From NCBI RefSeq assembly GCF_048595215.1, contig NZ_JBMDWJ010000277.1, forward strand, positions 1 to 26,608: DNA of 26,608 nt, in the 5' to 3' direction. A program made the position numbers and the translations under genes. The notes under the pieces were generated by a model. It saw nothing but the letters and a program-made list of their open reading frames with translations. It did not search any database and was not told the DNA's origin. Shown piece after piece: positions 14,499 to 21,751 of the stretch (position 1 is its first letter; each line of letters begins with the position of its first letter). This DNA is from Siphonobacter sp048595215. Lineage in GTDB: Bacteria; Bacteroidota; Bacteroidia; Cytophagales; Spirosomataceae.

Positions 14499-15359
14499 AT
14501 GAAAGCAAGTACTATTAAAATGCTCCAGTCGCAAAAGGAGCAAATAATAGAGCTATGGATGGAAAATCAGATGGAAGATCCCACGTTACGGGAAGATCTG
14601 ATGTCCAACGAAGATTTACGTGTGCAATCCATCGAATTGATTGACGCGTTACTGCATACCCTTACCGAAGCCAATAGTACACAAGTTGAATCCCAGGACT
14701 TTGAGCCCGTCTTTGAAATTCTGGCGGGTATTTCATTATCCCGGGCTCGTCAGGGCTATACGCCCCGCGAAACGGCGGTATTCATCTTTAGTCTGAAGGA
14801 CGCCATCTTTTCCGTTTTACGGACGAATATTACTGATTTGGCACTTCTTAATCAGGAATTACTCGAAGTTAGCAAGCTCATCGACAGCCTGGGAATCGTT
14901 ACGTTCGAAACGTTTATTCAAGGACGGGAAGAAGTCATTCTTCGTCAGACGGATGAAATTGCTGAAATCTCAACCCCTATCATTCGGGTTTGGGATGGCA
15001 TCATTGCTCTGCCAATCATCGGTACCCTCGACAGTGCCCGCACGCAGATTGTGATGGAAAACCTGCTCGTTGAAATTGTCAATTCCGAAAGCAGCATTGC
15101 TATTCTGGATATATCTGGCGTTCCGGCAGTCGACTCACTGGTCGCTCAACATTTAATAAAAACCGTTAGTGCTACGCGTCTGATGGGAGCTGAGTGTATT
15201 ATTAGTGGTATTCGTCCCGAAATTGCCCAGACCATTGTACACCTCGGTATTGATCTTTCTTCCATCATTACCAAAGCCACGCTGGCTAGTGCCCTGCGGC
15301 AGGCCTTTACGATGTTACAACTGGAAGTGATCAAAGTTAGAAAGGATAAAAAAGCGTAA
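14499..15359 (+). CDS. rsbR: RsbR-type stressosome scaffold protein (RsbRD_N + STAS)
   Basis: Stressosome sensor/scaffold, co-antagonist of the RsbT kinase. 286 aa from ATG 14499; a TTG three codons upstream (14490) is possible but less likely. The N-terminal part (about 1-130) is all helical, as in the RsbRD_N domain, and contains no heme-globin signature. A linker helix leads to the STAS domain (about 160-280), which has the stretch LDISGVPAVDSLVAQHLI and GIRPEIAQTIVHLGIDLS. The two phosphorylation sites of Bacillus RsbR align with Ser213 (Thr there) and Thr245. It opens a five-gene operon; the next start is 3 bases after the stop. The sensed signal cannot be told from sequence. A GAATTTTG just before the ATG resembles a weak -7 element. 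Confidence 0.92.
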   Translation: MKASTIKMLQSQKEQIIELWMENQMEDPTLREDLMSNEDLRVQSIELIDALLHTLTEANSTQVESQDFEPVFEILAGISLSRARQGYTPRETAVFIFSLKDAIFSVLRTNITDLALLNQELLEVSKLIDSLGIVTFETFIQGREEVILRQTDEIAEISTPIIRVWDGIIALPIIGTLDSARTQIVMENLLVEIVNSESSIAILDISGVPAVDSLVAQHLIKTVSATRLMGAECIISGIRPEIAQTIVHLGIDLSSIITKATLASALRQAFTMLQLEVIKVRKDKKA

Positions 15360-15362
15360 GGA

Positions 15363-15761
15363 ATGGACCGTATTCCGATTCTCAAAATGGGCCAGTTTCT
15401 ACTGGTGACCATTCAGATTGATTTGTACGATCGGATTGCCTTGAATCTGGAAACGGACTTGGTACAGATGATTCATAAAACCGGAGCTCGGGGGGTACTG
15501 ATTGATATCTCAGCAGTATCGATCGTGGATTCGTTCATGGGCCGAATTTTGGGTAACATCGCTACCATGTCGAAAATTCTGGATGCCGAAACCGTTGTCG
15601 TGGGCATGCAGCCAGCCGTGGCGATTACGCTGGTTGAACTGGGTTTGCCACTCAATGGCGTGTTTACGGCCCTGAATGTGGAGCGAGGAATGATTTTATT
15701 GCAATCGCGGCTGGCTTCCGATCCGGACGAAGAGGAAGACGAAGATGATAACCCTGAATAG
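15363..15761 (+). CDS. rsbS: RsbS-type stressosome STAS protein
   Basis: Single STAS-domain antagonist that, with RsbR, forms the stressosome core and holds RsbT. 132 aa. Family pattern: IPILKMGQFLLVTIQIDLYD (4-23), then GVLIDISAVSIVDSFMGRIL (44-63), where Ser57 matches the serine phosphorylated by RsbT in Bacillus RsbS, and VVVGMQPAVAITLVELGLPL. The C-terminal tail (about 119-132) is strongly acidic, DPDEEEDEDDNPE, and is an addition to the usual ~120-residue length. Its coding sequence overlaps rsbT by 17 bases, suggesting translational coupling; the acidic tail is in fact what is encoded across the overlap and just before it. Confidence 0.93.
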   Translation: MDRIPILKMGQFLLVTIQIDLYDRIALNLETDLVQMIHKTGARGVLIDISAVSIVDSFMGRILGNIATMSKILDAETVVVGMQPAVAITLVELGLPLNGVFTALNVERGMILLQSRLASDPDEEEDEDDNPE

Positions 15762-16155
15762 AGATCGCCTCTTCATACAGAAAGATCAGGATGTCGTGAT
15801 TTTACGAAACCGGGTAAAAGAATACGCTACCAAAATCGGCATGGGTCTGGTCAATCAAACAAAACTGATTACTGGAACCAGCGAGCTGGTACGCAACATG
15901 CTACGCTACGCTAAGGGCGGAGAAGTACTCATTGAAGTCATCAGTCGTGGCCGCGAAAACGGCATACGGCTCACTTTTAGCGATCGTGGTCCCGGCATTG
16001 CTGATCTTAATAAAGCTATGCAGGACGGCTTTTCCACGGGCAGAAGCCTAGGATTGGGCCTTCCGGGTACGAAACGGCTCATGAGTGAATTCTCGATTAA
16101 AAGTGCAATTGGAGAAGGAACGACCGTGACCGTTATTAAATGGAAGAATGGATAA
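15745..16155 (+). CDS. rsbT: RsbT-type serine/threonine kinase (switch protein of the stressosome)
   Basis: GHKL-fold protein kinase that phosphorylates RsbR and RsbS and, when released, activates a downstream partner. 136 aa, the family size. ATP-binding motifs are intact: N-box TSELVRNMLRYAKGG with Glu47 and Asn51, G1 box SDRGPGIAD (79-87) with Asp80, and the lid region GLGLPGTKRL (103-112). The start ATG 15745 lies inside the end of rsbS (17-base overlap), and the stop overlaps the next start by 8 bases. In Bacillus the released RsbT activates RsbU; no RsbU is encoded here, so its target is probably one of the two following gene products (inference). Confidence 0.93.
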   Translation: MITLNRDRLFIQKDQDVVILRNRVKEYATKIGMGLVNQTKLITGTSELVRNMLRYAKGGEVLIEVISRGRENGIRLTFSDRGPGIADLNKAMQDGFSTGRSLGLGLPGTKRLMSEFSIKSAIGEGTTVTVIKWKNG

Positions 16156-17149
16156 TCATCGAAGTTTTGCGGCTACAGATCGAAGTTATCTGGCTCTTCT
16201 GAAACGGGAAATTCACAGTATGGCTAATCAGCTGGAATTTCCTACGCATCGGCTAGCGGAAATTGATCTGATCGTAGCCGAATTGGCCTCTAATCTCATC
16301 AAACACGCTACTGGGGGCGAAATTCTGGTCCGATCCTTCAACGAAGCGAATCAAAGTGGTATTGAACTCATCAGTATCGATCAGGGCCCCGGCATTGCTG
16401 ACCCGACCCGAATGCTAGAAGATGGCATGTCCACGACCCAGACTCTGGGCCACGGTCTGGGTTCGATTAAACGTCTTTCGGATACCTTTCAGATTTATTC
16501 CCAGCCGGACTGGGGTACCATTATTCTGTCTCGCATTTACAAGGTAGTTCCACCGCGTCGACTATCCAGGTTGGACATCCGTTCGATTGTCGTACCTAAA
16601 CCCGGGGAAACGCAAAGCGGCGATGGCTTTTTTGCAAAAATCGCTCCGGAGCAGGTAAAGCTTTTTCTCGGTGATGGTCTCGGCCACGGTCCGGAGGCTG
16701 CTCTGGCCGTTCAAACCGCCATTGAAGCCCTAAAAACCAGTACAGAAGCTCGCCCTTCGGAGCTGATCCGACTCTTACACCGGGCGGTAAAGAAAACCCG
16801 CGGCCTGGTAGGTACGCTAGCCTTCTTTGATGCCAAGACTCGTACCTGGCAATTGTGCGGCGTTGGTAATATTTCGACTACGCTGAAAGGAGCTAATTTC
16901 TCTAAAAGACATTTTTCGTATAATGGCATCATTGGGATGAATATCCCAACGTCCCTGAACGAACAGAGCCTGGTAATGGAAGCCGGACAATACCTGATTT
17001 TATGTTCGGACGGCATTCGCTCCCGCTGGGAAACCTATAAATATCCTAACATTACCAAGTACGATTTATCTATTCTGGCTGCTGCCTTGTACAAAGATTA
17101 CGCCCGTAAGACGGACGATATGTCGATAGTAGTCTGCCGTTTCAATTAA
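16148..17149 (+). CDS. RsbT-like kinase domain fused to RsbX-like PP2C (SpoIIE) phosphatase
   Basis: 333 aa with two domains. Residues about 1-132 are a second GHKL ATPase resembling RsbT: AELASNLIKHATGG with Glu45 and Asn49, IDQGPGIAD (77-85) with Asp78, and GHGLGSIKRL (101-110), all intact. Residues about 143-333 are an RsbX/SpoIIE-type PP2C phosphatase: SGDGFFAKI (157-165), GDGLGHGPEA (175-184), VGNIS (239-243), SDGIR (287-291) and the metal-binding DDMS (323-326). RsbX in Bacillus resets the stressosome by dephosphorylating RsbR and RsbS. One chain with both kinase-like and phosphatase modules could in principle act both ways on the same STAS proteins. Overlaps rsbT by 8 bases and the kinase gene by one base. 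Confidence 0.9.
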   Translation: MDNHRSFAATDRSYLALLKREIHSMANQLEFPTHRLAEIDLIVAELASNLIKHATGGEILVRSFNEANQSGIELISIDQGPGIADPTRMLEDGMSTTQTLGHGLGSIKRLSDTFQIYSQPDWGTIILSRIYKVVPPRRLSRLDIRSIVVPKPGETQSGDGFFAKIAPEQVKLFLGDGLGHGPEAALAVQTAIEALKTSTEARPSELIRLLHRAVKKTRGLVGTLAFFDAKTRTWQLCGVGNISTTLKGANFSKRHFSYNGIIGMNIPTSLNEQSLVMEAGQYLILCSDGIRSRWETYKYPNITKYDLSILAAALYKDYARKTDDMSIVVCRFN

Positions 17150-18816
17150 TGATTATGCACGAGATAGCCAAAGTCACGCTGGACACCGAAATGGATCTCA
17201 TCCTGGCCCACAAGCATACCATGAAACTGGCGGAGCTGACGGGTATGTCCCTGGCCTCTCAAACGACATTTGCTACAGCCGTCTCAGAAGTTTCTAGAAC
17301 GGCCATTGATCGGGGCATGGGTGCTTCGCTGATTCTGGGTCTAGATAACCCGAAAGCTCAGGAATGGAACCTAGTAGCCTTACTGAATGATCGGCCCGAG
17401 CACGGCCTGGACGAACATCAATTCGGCTTACACTATGCCCAAAAATTGGTGGATTCGTTTCAGGTCAATACCACAAGTGAGAATACCCAGATTACCCTGT
17501 ATTTCCGGATTTTCCCGTCTAACCGGATTACGGAGGTAAAAATCAATCAGTGGAAGTCCCTCTTTCAGAATGAACTGGCCCTGTCGCCGTACGAGGAAAT
17601 CAAGCGTAAAAACCGACAGCTGCACGCCCTGGCGGATCGCCTCAAGGAAAGCGAAAACCGCTACCGTACCCTGACGGATTCGCTCCCACTGCTTATCTGT
17701 ACCGTCAATCCGCAGGGCAAGTTACTATACGCGAATGAACGGCTGGTCACGTATACGGGCATGACCATCCAAATGATCAATGACCGACACTGGCAAGGAC
17801 TTTTTCACGCAGAAGACCCCGCCGCTCAATCTGCTTTTTGGATGGATGTTTTGAAAAAACTCCAGCCTTTTCAGTTTGAAGTACGTATTCCCGAAGCCCA
17901 AACGCAGCAGTACCGCTGGCACATGGCTTCTTTTGCTCCGATGTTTGATGAGAAGAAAATGCTGACGCACTGGTCAGGTTTTTTCGTGGATATACACGCT
18001 CAGAAAACCATCGAAAAGACGCTACAGGCCAACGAAGCTCTGAAGCATACCCAGCAGAAACTCGAAGAATACCAGCAGGAACTGGAATCAAAAGTAATTG
18101 AGCTGAACCGCAGTAACGAAGAATTGGCTCAGTTTGCGTACGTGGCTTCGCACGATTTGCAGGAACCCTTACGCAAAATTCAGTCGTTTAGTACTATGCT
18201 TCGCGTTCACCATGCGGCAGATTTGAAACCCGACGTGACCAGCCTGCTTGAACGGATGCACAGTTCCGCCGAACGGATGCACGGCCTCATCAAAGACCTG
18301 CTTACTTACTCGCGACTAAATACCCAACCGCAGCCTTTTCAAGTAGTATCGCTAACGGAAGTTTTTACCGATGTACTGGAAGACTTGGATTCAGTGATCC
18401 AGTCCAGCAATGCCCAAATTGATCTGGGTCCTTTACCGCCGGTGGCGGGTAATAGTCAGCAACTGCACCAACTGTTTCAGAATCTCGTTTCCAATGCCCT
18501 GAAATTCGTTCCGGAAGACCGTACGCCACAGATTCGTATTTACGCCCACACGCCCGAGCATTTACCGTCGAAGGTACTTTACGACAATCGTTGCGTGTGT
18601 ATCACCGTAGAAGACAACGGCATTGGTTTCGATGAGCAATACAAAGACCGGATTTTCCAGCTCTTTCAACGCCTGCATACCCGTAGTGAATACGTCGGTA
18701 CAGGGATTGGATTAACCATTTGCAAAAAAGTAGCGGAATTACACGGGGGCACCATTGAAGTAAAAAGCGTGCCTGGAAAAGGATCGACCTTTAGCGTATA
18801 TCTATGCAAAGGCTAG
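17149..18816 (+). CDS. PAS sensor histidine kinase with degenerate RsbT-like N-terminal domain
   Basis: 555 aa, no transmembrane segment or signal peptide, so cytosolic. Order: residues about 1-125 resemble the RsbT GHKL fold (TGMSLASQTTFATAVSEVSR, 31-50, aligns with the RsbT N-box region), but Asn of the N-box is Thr51 and no G1 box remains; a helix (145-170); PAS about 168-285; coiled coil about 286-325; HisKA with phosphoacceptor His335 in ASHDLQEPLRKI; HATPase_c with NLVSNALKF (445-453), EDNGIGFD (488-495) and GTGIGLTI (517-524). All kinase motifs are intact. The start ATG overlaps the previous stop by one base; a second ATG at 17155 is possible. It is the last gene of the stressosome operon and probably its output. 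No response regulator is nearby. Confidence 0.93.
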   Translation: MIMHEIAKVTLDTEMDLILAHKHTMKLAELTGMSLASQTTFATAVSEVSRTAIDRGMGASLILGLDNPKAQEWNLVALLNDRPEHGLDEHQFGLHYAQKLVDSFQVNTTSENTQITLYFRIFPSNRITEVKINQWKSLFQNELALSPYEEIKRKNRQLHALADRLKESENRYRTLTDSLPLLICTVNPQGKLLYANERLVTYTGMTIQMINDRHWQGLFHAEDPAAQSAFWMDVLKKLQPFQFEVRIPEAQTQQYRWHMASFAPMFDEKKMLTHWSGFFVDIHAQKTIEKTLQANEALKHTQQKLEEYQQELESKVIELNRSNEELAQFAYVASHDLQEPLRKIQSFSTMLRVHHAADLKPDVTSLLERMHSSAERMHGLIKDLLTYSRLNTQPQPFQVVSLTEVFTDVLEDLDSVIQSSNAQIDLGPLPPVAGNSQQLHQLFQNLVSNALKFVPEDRTPQIRIYAHTPEHLPSKVLYDNRCVCITVEDNGIGFDEQYKDRIFQLFQRLHTRSEYVGTGIGLTICKKVAELHGGTIEVKSVPGKGSTFSVYLCKG

Positions 18817-18823
18817 TAAGGGC

Positions 18824-18915
18824 AAAAAAAAATGGCAAACCACGAACCGCTACAACCGCCTACCCTTGCTTCGGTCAAGACCTGGGGGATTCAGCAGGAG
18901 CTGGCCTGATTTGCC
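18824..18915 (-). ncRNA. ffs: Small signal recognition particle RNA (4.5S RNA), probable
   Basis: A short RNA gene read from the minus strand. The predicted 5' end GGCAAATC (18915-18908) pairs with the 3' end GGTTTGCC (18841-18834), one G-U pair, to close a single elongated hairpin. One A and nine T residues follow (18832-18824), as in an intrinsic terminator. Near the tip the strand reads CCCCCAGG, TCTTGACC, GAAGCAAGGGTA, which resembles the conserved domain IV of bacterial SRP RNA (CAGG on one side, AGCA on the other). Length about 80-92 bases fits the small SRP class. The common GGAA tip loop is not seen. A promoter starts five bases upstream. It would bind Ffh for cotranslational membrane targeting. 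It converges with the histidine kinase gene, 8 bases from its stop. Confidence 0.75.
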
Positions 18916-18919
18916 GCTG

Positions 18920-18950
18920 CAAAGATGGTTTTATTTTGTGCCGAAGTCAA
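18920..18950 (-). promoter_or_regulatory. Promoter of the SRP RNA candidate
   Basis: Minus strand: TTG (18950-18948), 20 bases, then CATCTTTG (18927-18920), one mismatch to TAnnTTTG. The -7 element ends five bases before the predicted RNA 5' end at 18915. It interleaves with the plus-strand promoter of the lipoprotein gene. Confidence 0.6.
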
Positions 18951-18967
18951 GTCTCAGCGTAACTTTG
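18935..18967 (+). promoter_or_regulatory. Promoter of the TPR lipoprotein gene
   Basis: TTTG at 18935-18938, 21 bases, then TAACTTTG at 18960-18967, a full match to the Bacteroidetes promoter pattern. The ATG begins only five bases after the -7 element, so the transcript may start at or next to the A of ATG (leaderless). Confidence 0.65.
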
Positions 18968-18971
18968 CAGG

Positions 18972-19691
18972 ATGAAAAAGTTTCGTACGCTTCCGGTATC
19001 CGCTCTATTACTAGGCCTATCTCTCTGGCTGTCAAGCTGTAATTCTTCGAATAAACATTTAGAAGAAGGCCGAAAATTATTGGGCGAAAATAAAATAAAC
19101 GAGGCTATTACTGCCCTAAATGAGGCCGTATCAGCCGATGCAGACAACGCACAGGCTCTAAATGCCCGGGGCGTGGCTTACTACCAGCTCAAAGATTACT
19201 CCAATGCACTGCTCGATTACGAACAGGCCATGAAGGCCGATTCATCGCTGTATCTCCCCTATTTTAATCGGGCTAAACTCCGGATTGCCCAGAATGATTT
19301 TGAGTCGGCAATCAAGGATTTTAGTAAAGCGGCAACGCTGGCTCCTGATTCCGCCGAAATTTATCTCAATCGTGGTTTTGTATACGCCGAGCTAAAGCTT
19401 CCCCAGAAAGCCACGCCCGACTTCGACAAAGCAGTACAGCTAGCTCCCAAAAACGCGGAAACTTATTTCGTTCGGGGGAATCTGTACCTGGAACAGAAAA
19501 ACTACCCCTCGGCCATCCGTGATTACGAGCAGGCGGTTGGTCTACGTTCCGATTTTCCGAAAGCCTTCTACAATATGGGATTGGCCCAGAATCTGGTGGG
19601 TAATCGGGAAGCGGCCTGTCTGAGCTTTCAGCAAGCTAAAAAACTAGGGTATGCCGAAGCGGCCGATGCCGTTGCAACGTTCTGTAAATAG
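18972..19691 (+). CDS. Tetratricopeptide-repeat lipoprotein
   Basis: 239 aa. A lipoprotein signal peptide is clear: MKKFRTLPVSALLLGLSLWL then SSC, with the lipobox LSSC and Cys23 as the lipidated residue, so the mature protein is membrane-anchored facing the periplasm or outside. From residue 29 to the end it is built of about six TPR units, each of the form A-x-Y-x-x-RG-x-x-Y-x-x-x-x-x-Y-x-x-A-I-x-D-Y-x-x-A (for example LNRGFVYAELKLPQKATPDF). TPR lipoproteins act as protein-protein adaptors; the partner is unknown. The start is fixed by the signal peptide and lies right behind a strong promoter. The next gene follows by 18 bases. Confidence 0.88.
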   Translation: MKKFRTLPVSALLLGLSLWLSSCNSSNKHLEEGRKLLGENKINEAITALNEAVSADADNAQALNARGVAYYQLKDYSNALLDYEQAMKADSSLYLPYFNRAKLRIAQNDFESAIKDFSKAATLAPDSAEIYLNRGFVYAELKLPQKATPDFDKAVQLAPKNAETYFVRGNLYLEQKNYPSAIRDYEQAVGLRSDFPKAFYNMGLAQNLVGNREAACLSFQQAKKLGYAEAADAVATFCK

Positions 19692-19709
19692 CTCTTTTTC
19701 TGATTTCCG

Positions 19710-20072
19710 ATGAAATACCTGGCTTTACTACTGGTTCCCGTTTTCGTGCTGTTTGCTGGCTGGCAATACAACGACCCCGATCCCCTGCTCTGGGGCACCA
19801 TTTATCTCATTGCGGCGTATGCCGCTTTTCGAGCTTTTCAGGGAAAGTTCAACCGCGAAATGCTCCTAGTTTTACTGATCTGGTCGGCGGCCTGGGCCAT
19901 TAGCTCCTGGTCGCAGATGACGGCTTGGGAAGGGTTCTTTTCCGAAGGAGAAGGGCTGACGATGAAAACGCCCAATCAGGAATTAGCCCGCGAAGCTTGC
20001 GGATTAGGGATTGTAGCCGTGGCATACTTGCTTTTTTTAGGAATGAGCTTTTCACAAAAGCGTTCCTATTGA
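19710..20072 (+). CDS. TMEM220-family membrane protein
   Basis: 120 aa with four hydrophobic helices: about 2-17, 26-45, 51-68 and 95-113. The stretch WQYNDPDPLLW (18-28) right after the first helix is the hallmark of the TMEM220 family, first named for a human protein and also found in bacteria. The function is unknown in both. The C-terminal half has a soluble loop (about 69-93). The start is ATG 19710. It follows the TPR lipoprotein gene by 18 bases and probably shares its transcript; a strong bidirectional terminator starts at the stop codon. Confidence 0.8.
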   Translation: MKYLALLLVPVFVLFAGWQYNDPDPLLWGTIYLIAAYAAFRAFQGKFNREMLLVLLIWSAAWAISSWSQMTAWEGFFSEGEGLTMKTPNQELAREACGLGIVAVAYLLFLGMSFSQKRSY

Positions 20073-20108
20073 ACGAAAAGGGGAGCTGATCGGCTCCCCT
20101 TTTTCGTT
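20072..20108. terminator. Bidirectional terminator
   Basis: AACGAAAAGGGGAGC (20072-20086) pairs with GCTCCCCTTTTTCGTT (20093-20108) with one extra T, loop TGATCG. It has A-runs on the left and T-runs on the right, serving the convergent TMEM220-family and CoA-transferase genes; the arms touch both stop codons. Confidence 0.88.
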
Positions 20109-21618
20109 AGTAACTCCACTCCGTCACCGATTTTTTCATGCTACCAGTAGCCGCCAGTCGCGAATGCCAGCTAAAGGCTTCTTCCAGCACGTGCGGCGTA
20201 TGTCCGCCCCGCTGACAGGCCCGCTCGTAGTACGACTGCAATTCGTCGCGGTAGTCCGGATGTACGCAATTGGCAATAATCACTTTCGCCCGCTCCCGAG
20301 GGGCCAGTCCGCGTAAATCAGCGAGTCCCTGATCCGTTACCAGAATATCAACGTCATGCTCGGTATGATCCACGTGCGAAGCCATCGGTACCACGTGTGA
20401 AATGGCATTTTCCTTCGAGGCAGCCTGCGTCACAAAAATGCTCAGGAAGGCATTGCGGGCAAAATCGCCGGAACCGCCAATCCCATTCATCATGTGCGTA
20501 CCACTCAAATGCGTAGAGTTGACGTTTCCGTAGATGTCAAACTCGATGGCCGTATTGATGCCAATCACGCCCATGCGACGAATGACTTCGGGGGCGTTAC
20601 TGATATTCTGCGGCCGGAGGACGACTTTATCGCGGTACAGGTTCAGGTTATTCATAATCCGGTGATACCATTCTTCCGAAACCGTAATGGACGACGCGGA
20701 AGCGTAGGTCATCTTGCCCGCATCAATCAATTCGAAGGTACTGTCCTGCAATACCTCCGAGTACATGGTCAGGTTTTCGTAATCACTCTTCAAAAATCCG
20801 GACATTACGGCATTAGCCACTTTTCCGATACCCGCCTGCAAGGGTAAAAGCGACTTCTTGAGCCGTCCCTGCTTGACTTCATTTTTAAAGAAATCCAGTA
20901 AGTACTCGGCAATGGCCGTCGTCTTCACATCGGGTGGTACCACCGTCGCCGGACTATCCGGAATGTTGGTGATGACAATCGCTACGATTTTCTCGGGATC
21001 AACGGGAATGGAGGTACGACCGATTCGGGAAGAAGGCGAGGTAATCGGAATAATGGAACGTTCAGGATAGCCTCCCGTTAGAAATATGTCGTGAAGCCCC
21101 GATAAGCCCAGTGGCATCGAAAGATTTACTTCCACGATTACCTGCTGAGCCAGAGCCGCAAAGTGAGCCGAGTTCCCCACGGATGTGGTAGGCACCAAAC
21201 TTCCATCTTCCTCAATCTTAGTTACTTCAATCACGGCAATGTCTACCGGTGGCAGGTGTTTGTTCTGGAGTTGTTCAACGGTTTCGTAGAGGTGATGGTC
21301 AATGAACATGACTTCCCCCGCATTAATACTCTTCCGCAATACCGGATCCACCTGGAAAGGCATCCGTCGGCTAAGTACGTGGCTGGTTGTTAGAGCCGCA
21401 TCGGTATTGTGGCCCAGCGAAGCTCCCGTGAGTAAGGTAATATGCAGAGGTTCAGCCTGAGCCCGACTGGCCAAAGCGGGCAGTACGGCCTTGCTATCAC
21501 CGGCTTTAGTAAAACCGCTCGATCCTACGACCATCTGGTCTTTAATGAGGGCGGCTGCCTGATCGGCTGTTACTATTTTATCGATGAGTTCCCGGCGTAA
21601 GATTCGGTCCTGATACAT
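20107..21618 (-). CDS. Acetyl-CoA hydrolase/transferase family protein (succinate/acetate CoA-transferase type)
   Basis: 503 aa from ATG 21618 (MYQDRILRRELIDKIVTAD), which is where family members usually begin; an upstream in-frame ATG at 21645 would add nine residues. Class I CoA-transferase. Visible marks: VGSSGFTKAGDSKAV near the N-terminus, GYPERSIIPITSPSSRIGRT and VITNIPDSPATVVPPD in the middle, then TAIEFDIYGNVNST, whose Glu is the expected catalytic residue that forms the CoA thioester, and MNGIGGSGDFARNAF. The sequence resembles succinyl-CoA:acetate or propionyl-CoA:succinate CoA-transferases more than true hydrolases. The exact acid pair is not settled by sequence alone. It is a single-gene unit ending in the shared terminator. 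Confidence 0.88.
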   Translation of the reverse strand: MYQDRILRRELIDKIVTADQAAALIKDQMVVGSSGFTKAGDSKAVLPALASRAQAEPLHITLLTGASLGHNTDAALTTSHVLSRRMPFQVDPVLRKSINAGEVMFIDHHLYETVEQLQNKHLPPVDIAVIEVTKIEEDGSLVPTTSVGNSAHFAALAQQVIVEVNLSMPLGLSGLHDIFLTGGYPERSIIPITSPSSRIGRTSIPVDPEKIVAIVITNIPDSPATVVPPDVKTTAIAEYLLDFFKNEVKQGRLKKSLLPLQAGIGKVANAVMSGFLKSDYENLTMYSEVLQDSTFELIDAGKMTYASASSITVSEEWYHRIMNNLNLYRDKVVLRPQNISNAPEVIRRMGVIGINTAIEFDIYGNVNSTHLSGTHMMNGIGGSGDFARNAFLSIFVTQAASKENAISHVVPMASHVDHTEHDVDILVTDQGLADLRGLAPRERAKVIIANCVHPDYRDELQSYYERACQRGGHTPHVLEEAFSWHSRLAATGSMKKSVTEWSY

Positions 21619-21751
21619 AATTCTTGAATGGTTTTCTGAGCACATTCAAGGTATGGCCTGAATGCACTAAATCATTAACAAAACAAGGGTACGCCTGCTT
21701 TACTTGCACTGACTTTTGTGAGTTGGCGAGCGTACAGTAATCAGTTTCCAT

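Noticed and set aside
14499..18816. Classical SigB partner-switching operon
   Set aside because: rsbU, rsbV, rsbW and sigB were sought around the stressosome genes and are not present; the last gene is a full histidine kinase with intact H, N and G boxes.
21641..21700. Promoter TACCTTGA upstream of the CoA-transferase gene
   Set aside because: Deviates from TAnnTTTG (TTGA in place of TTTG) and no paired -33 element was seen; too weak to list.
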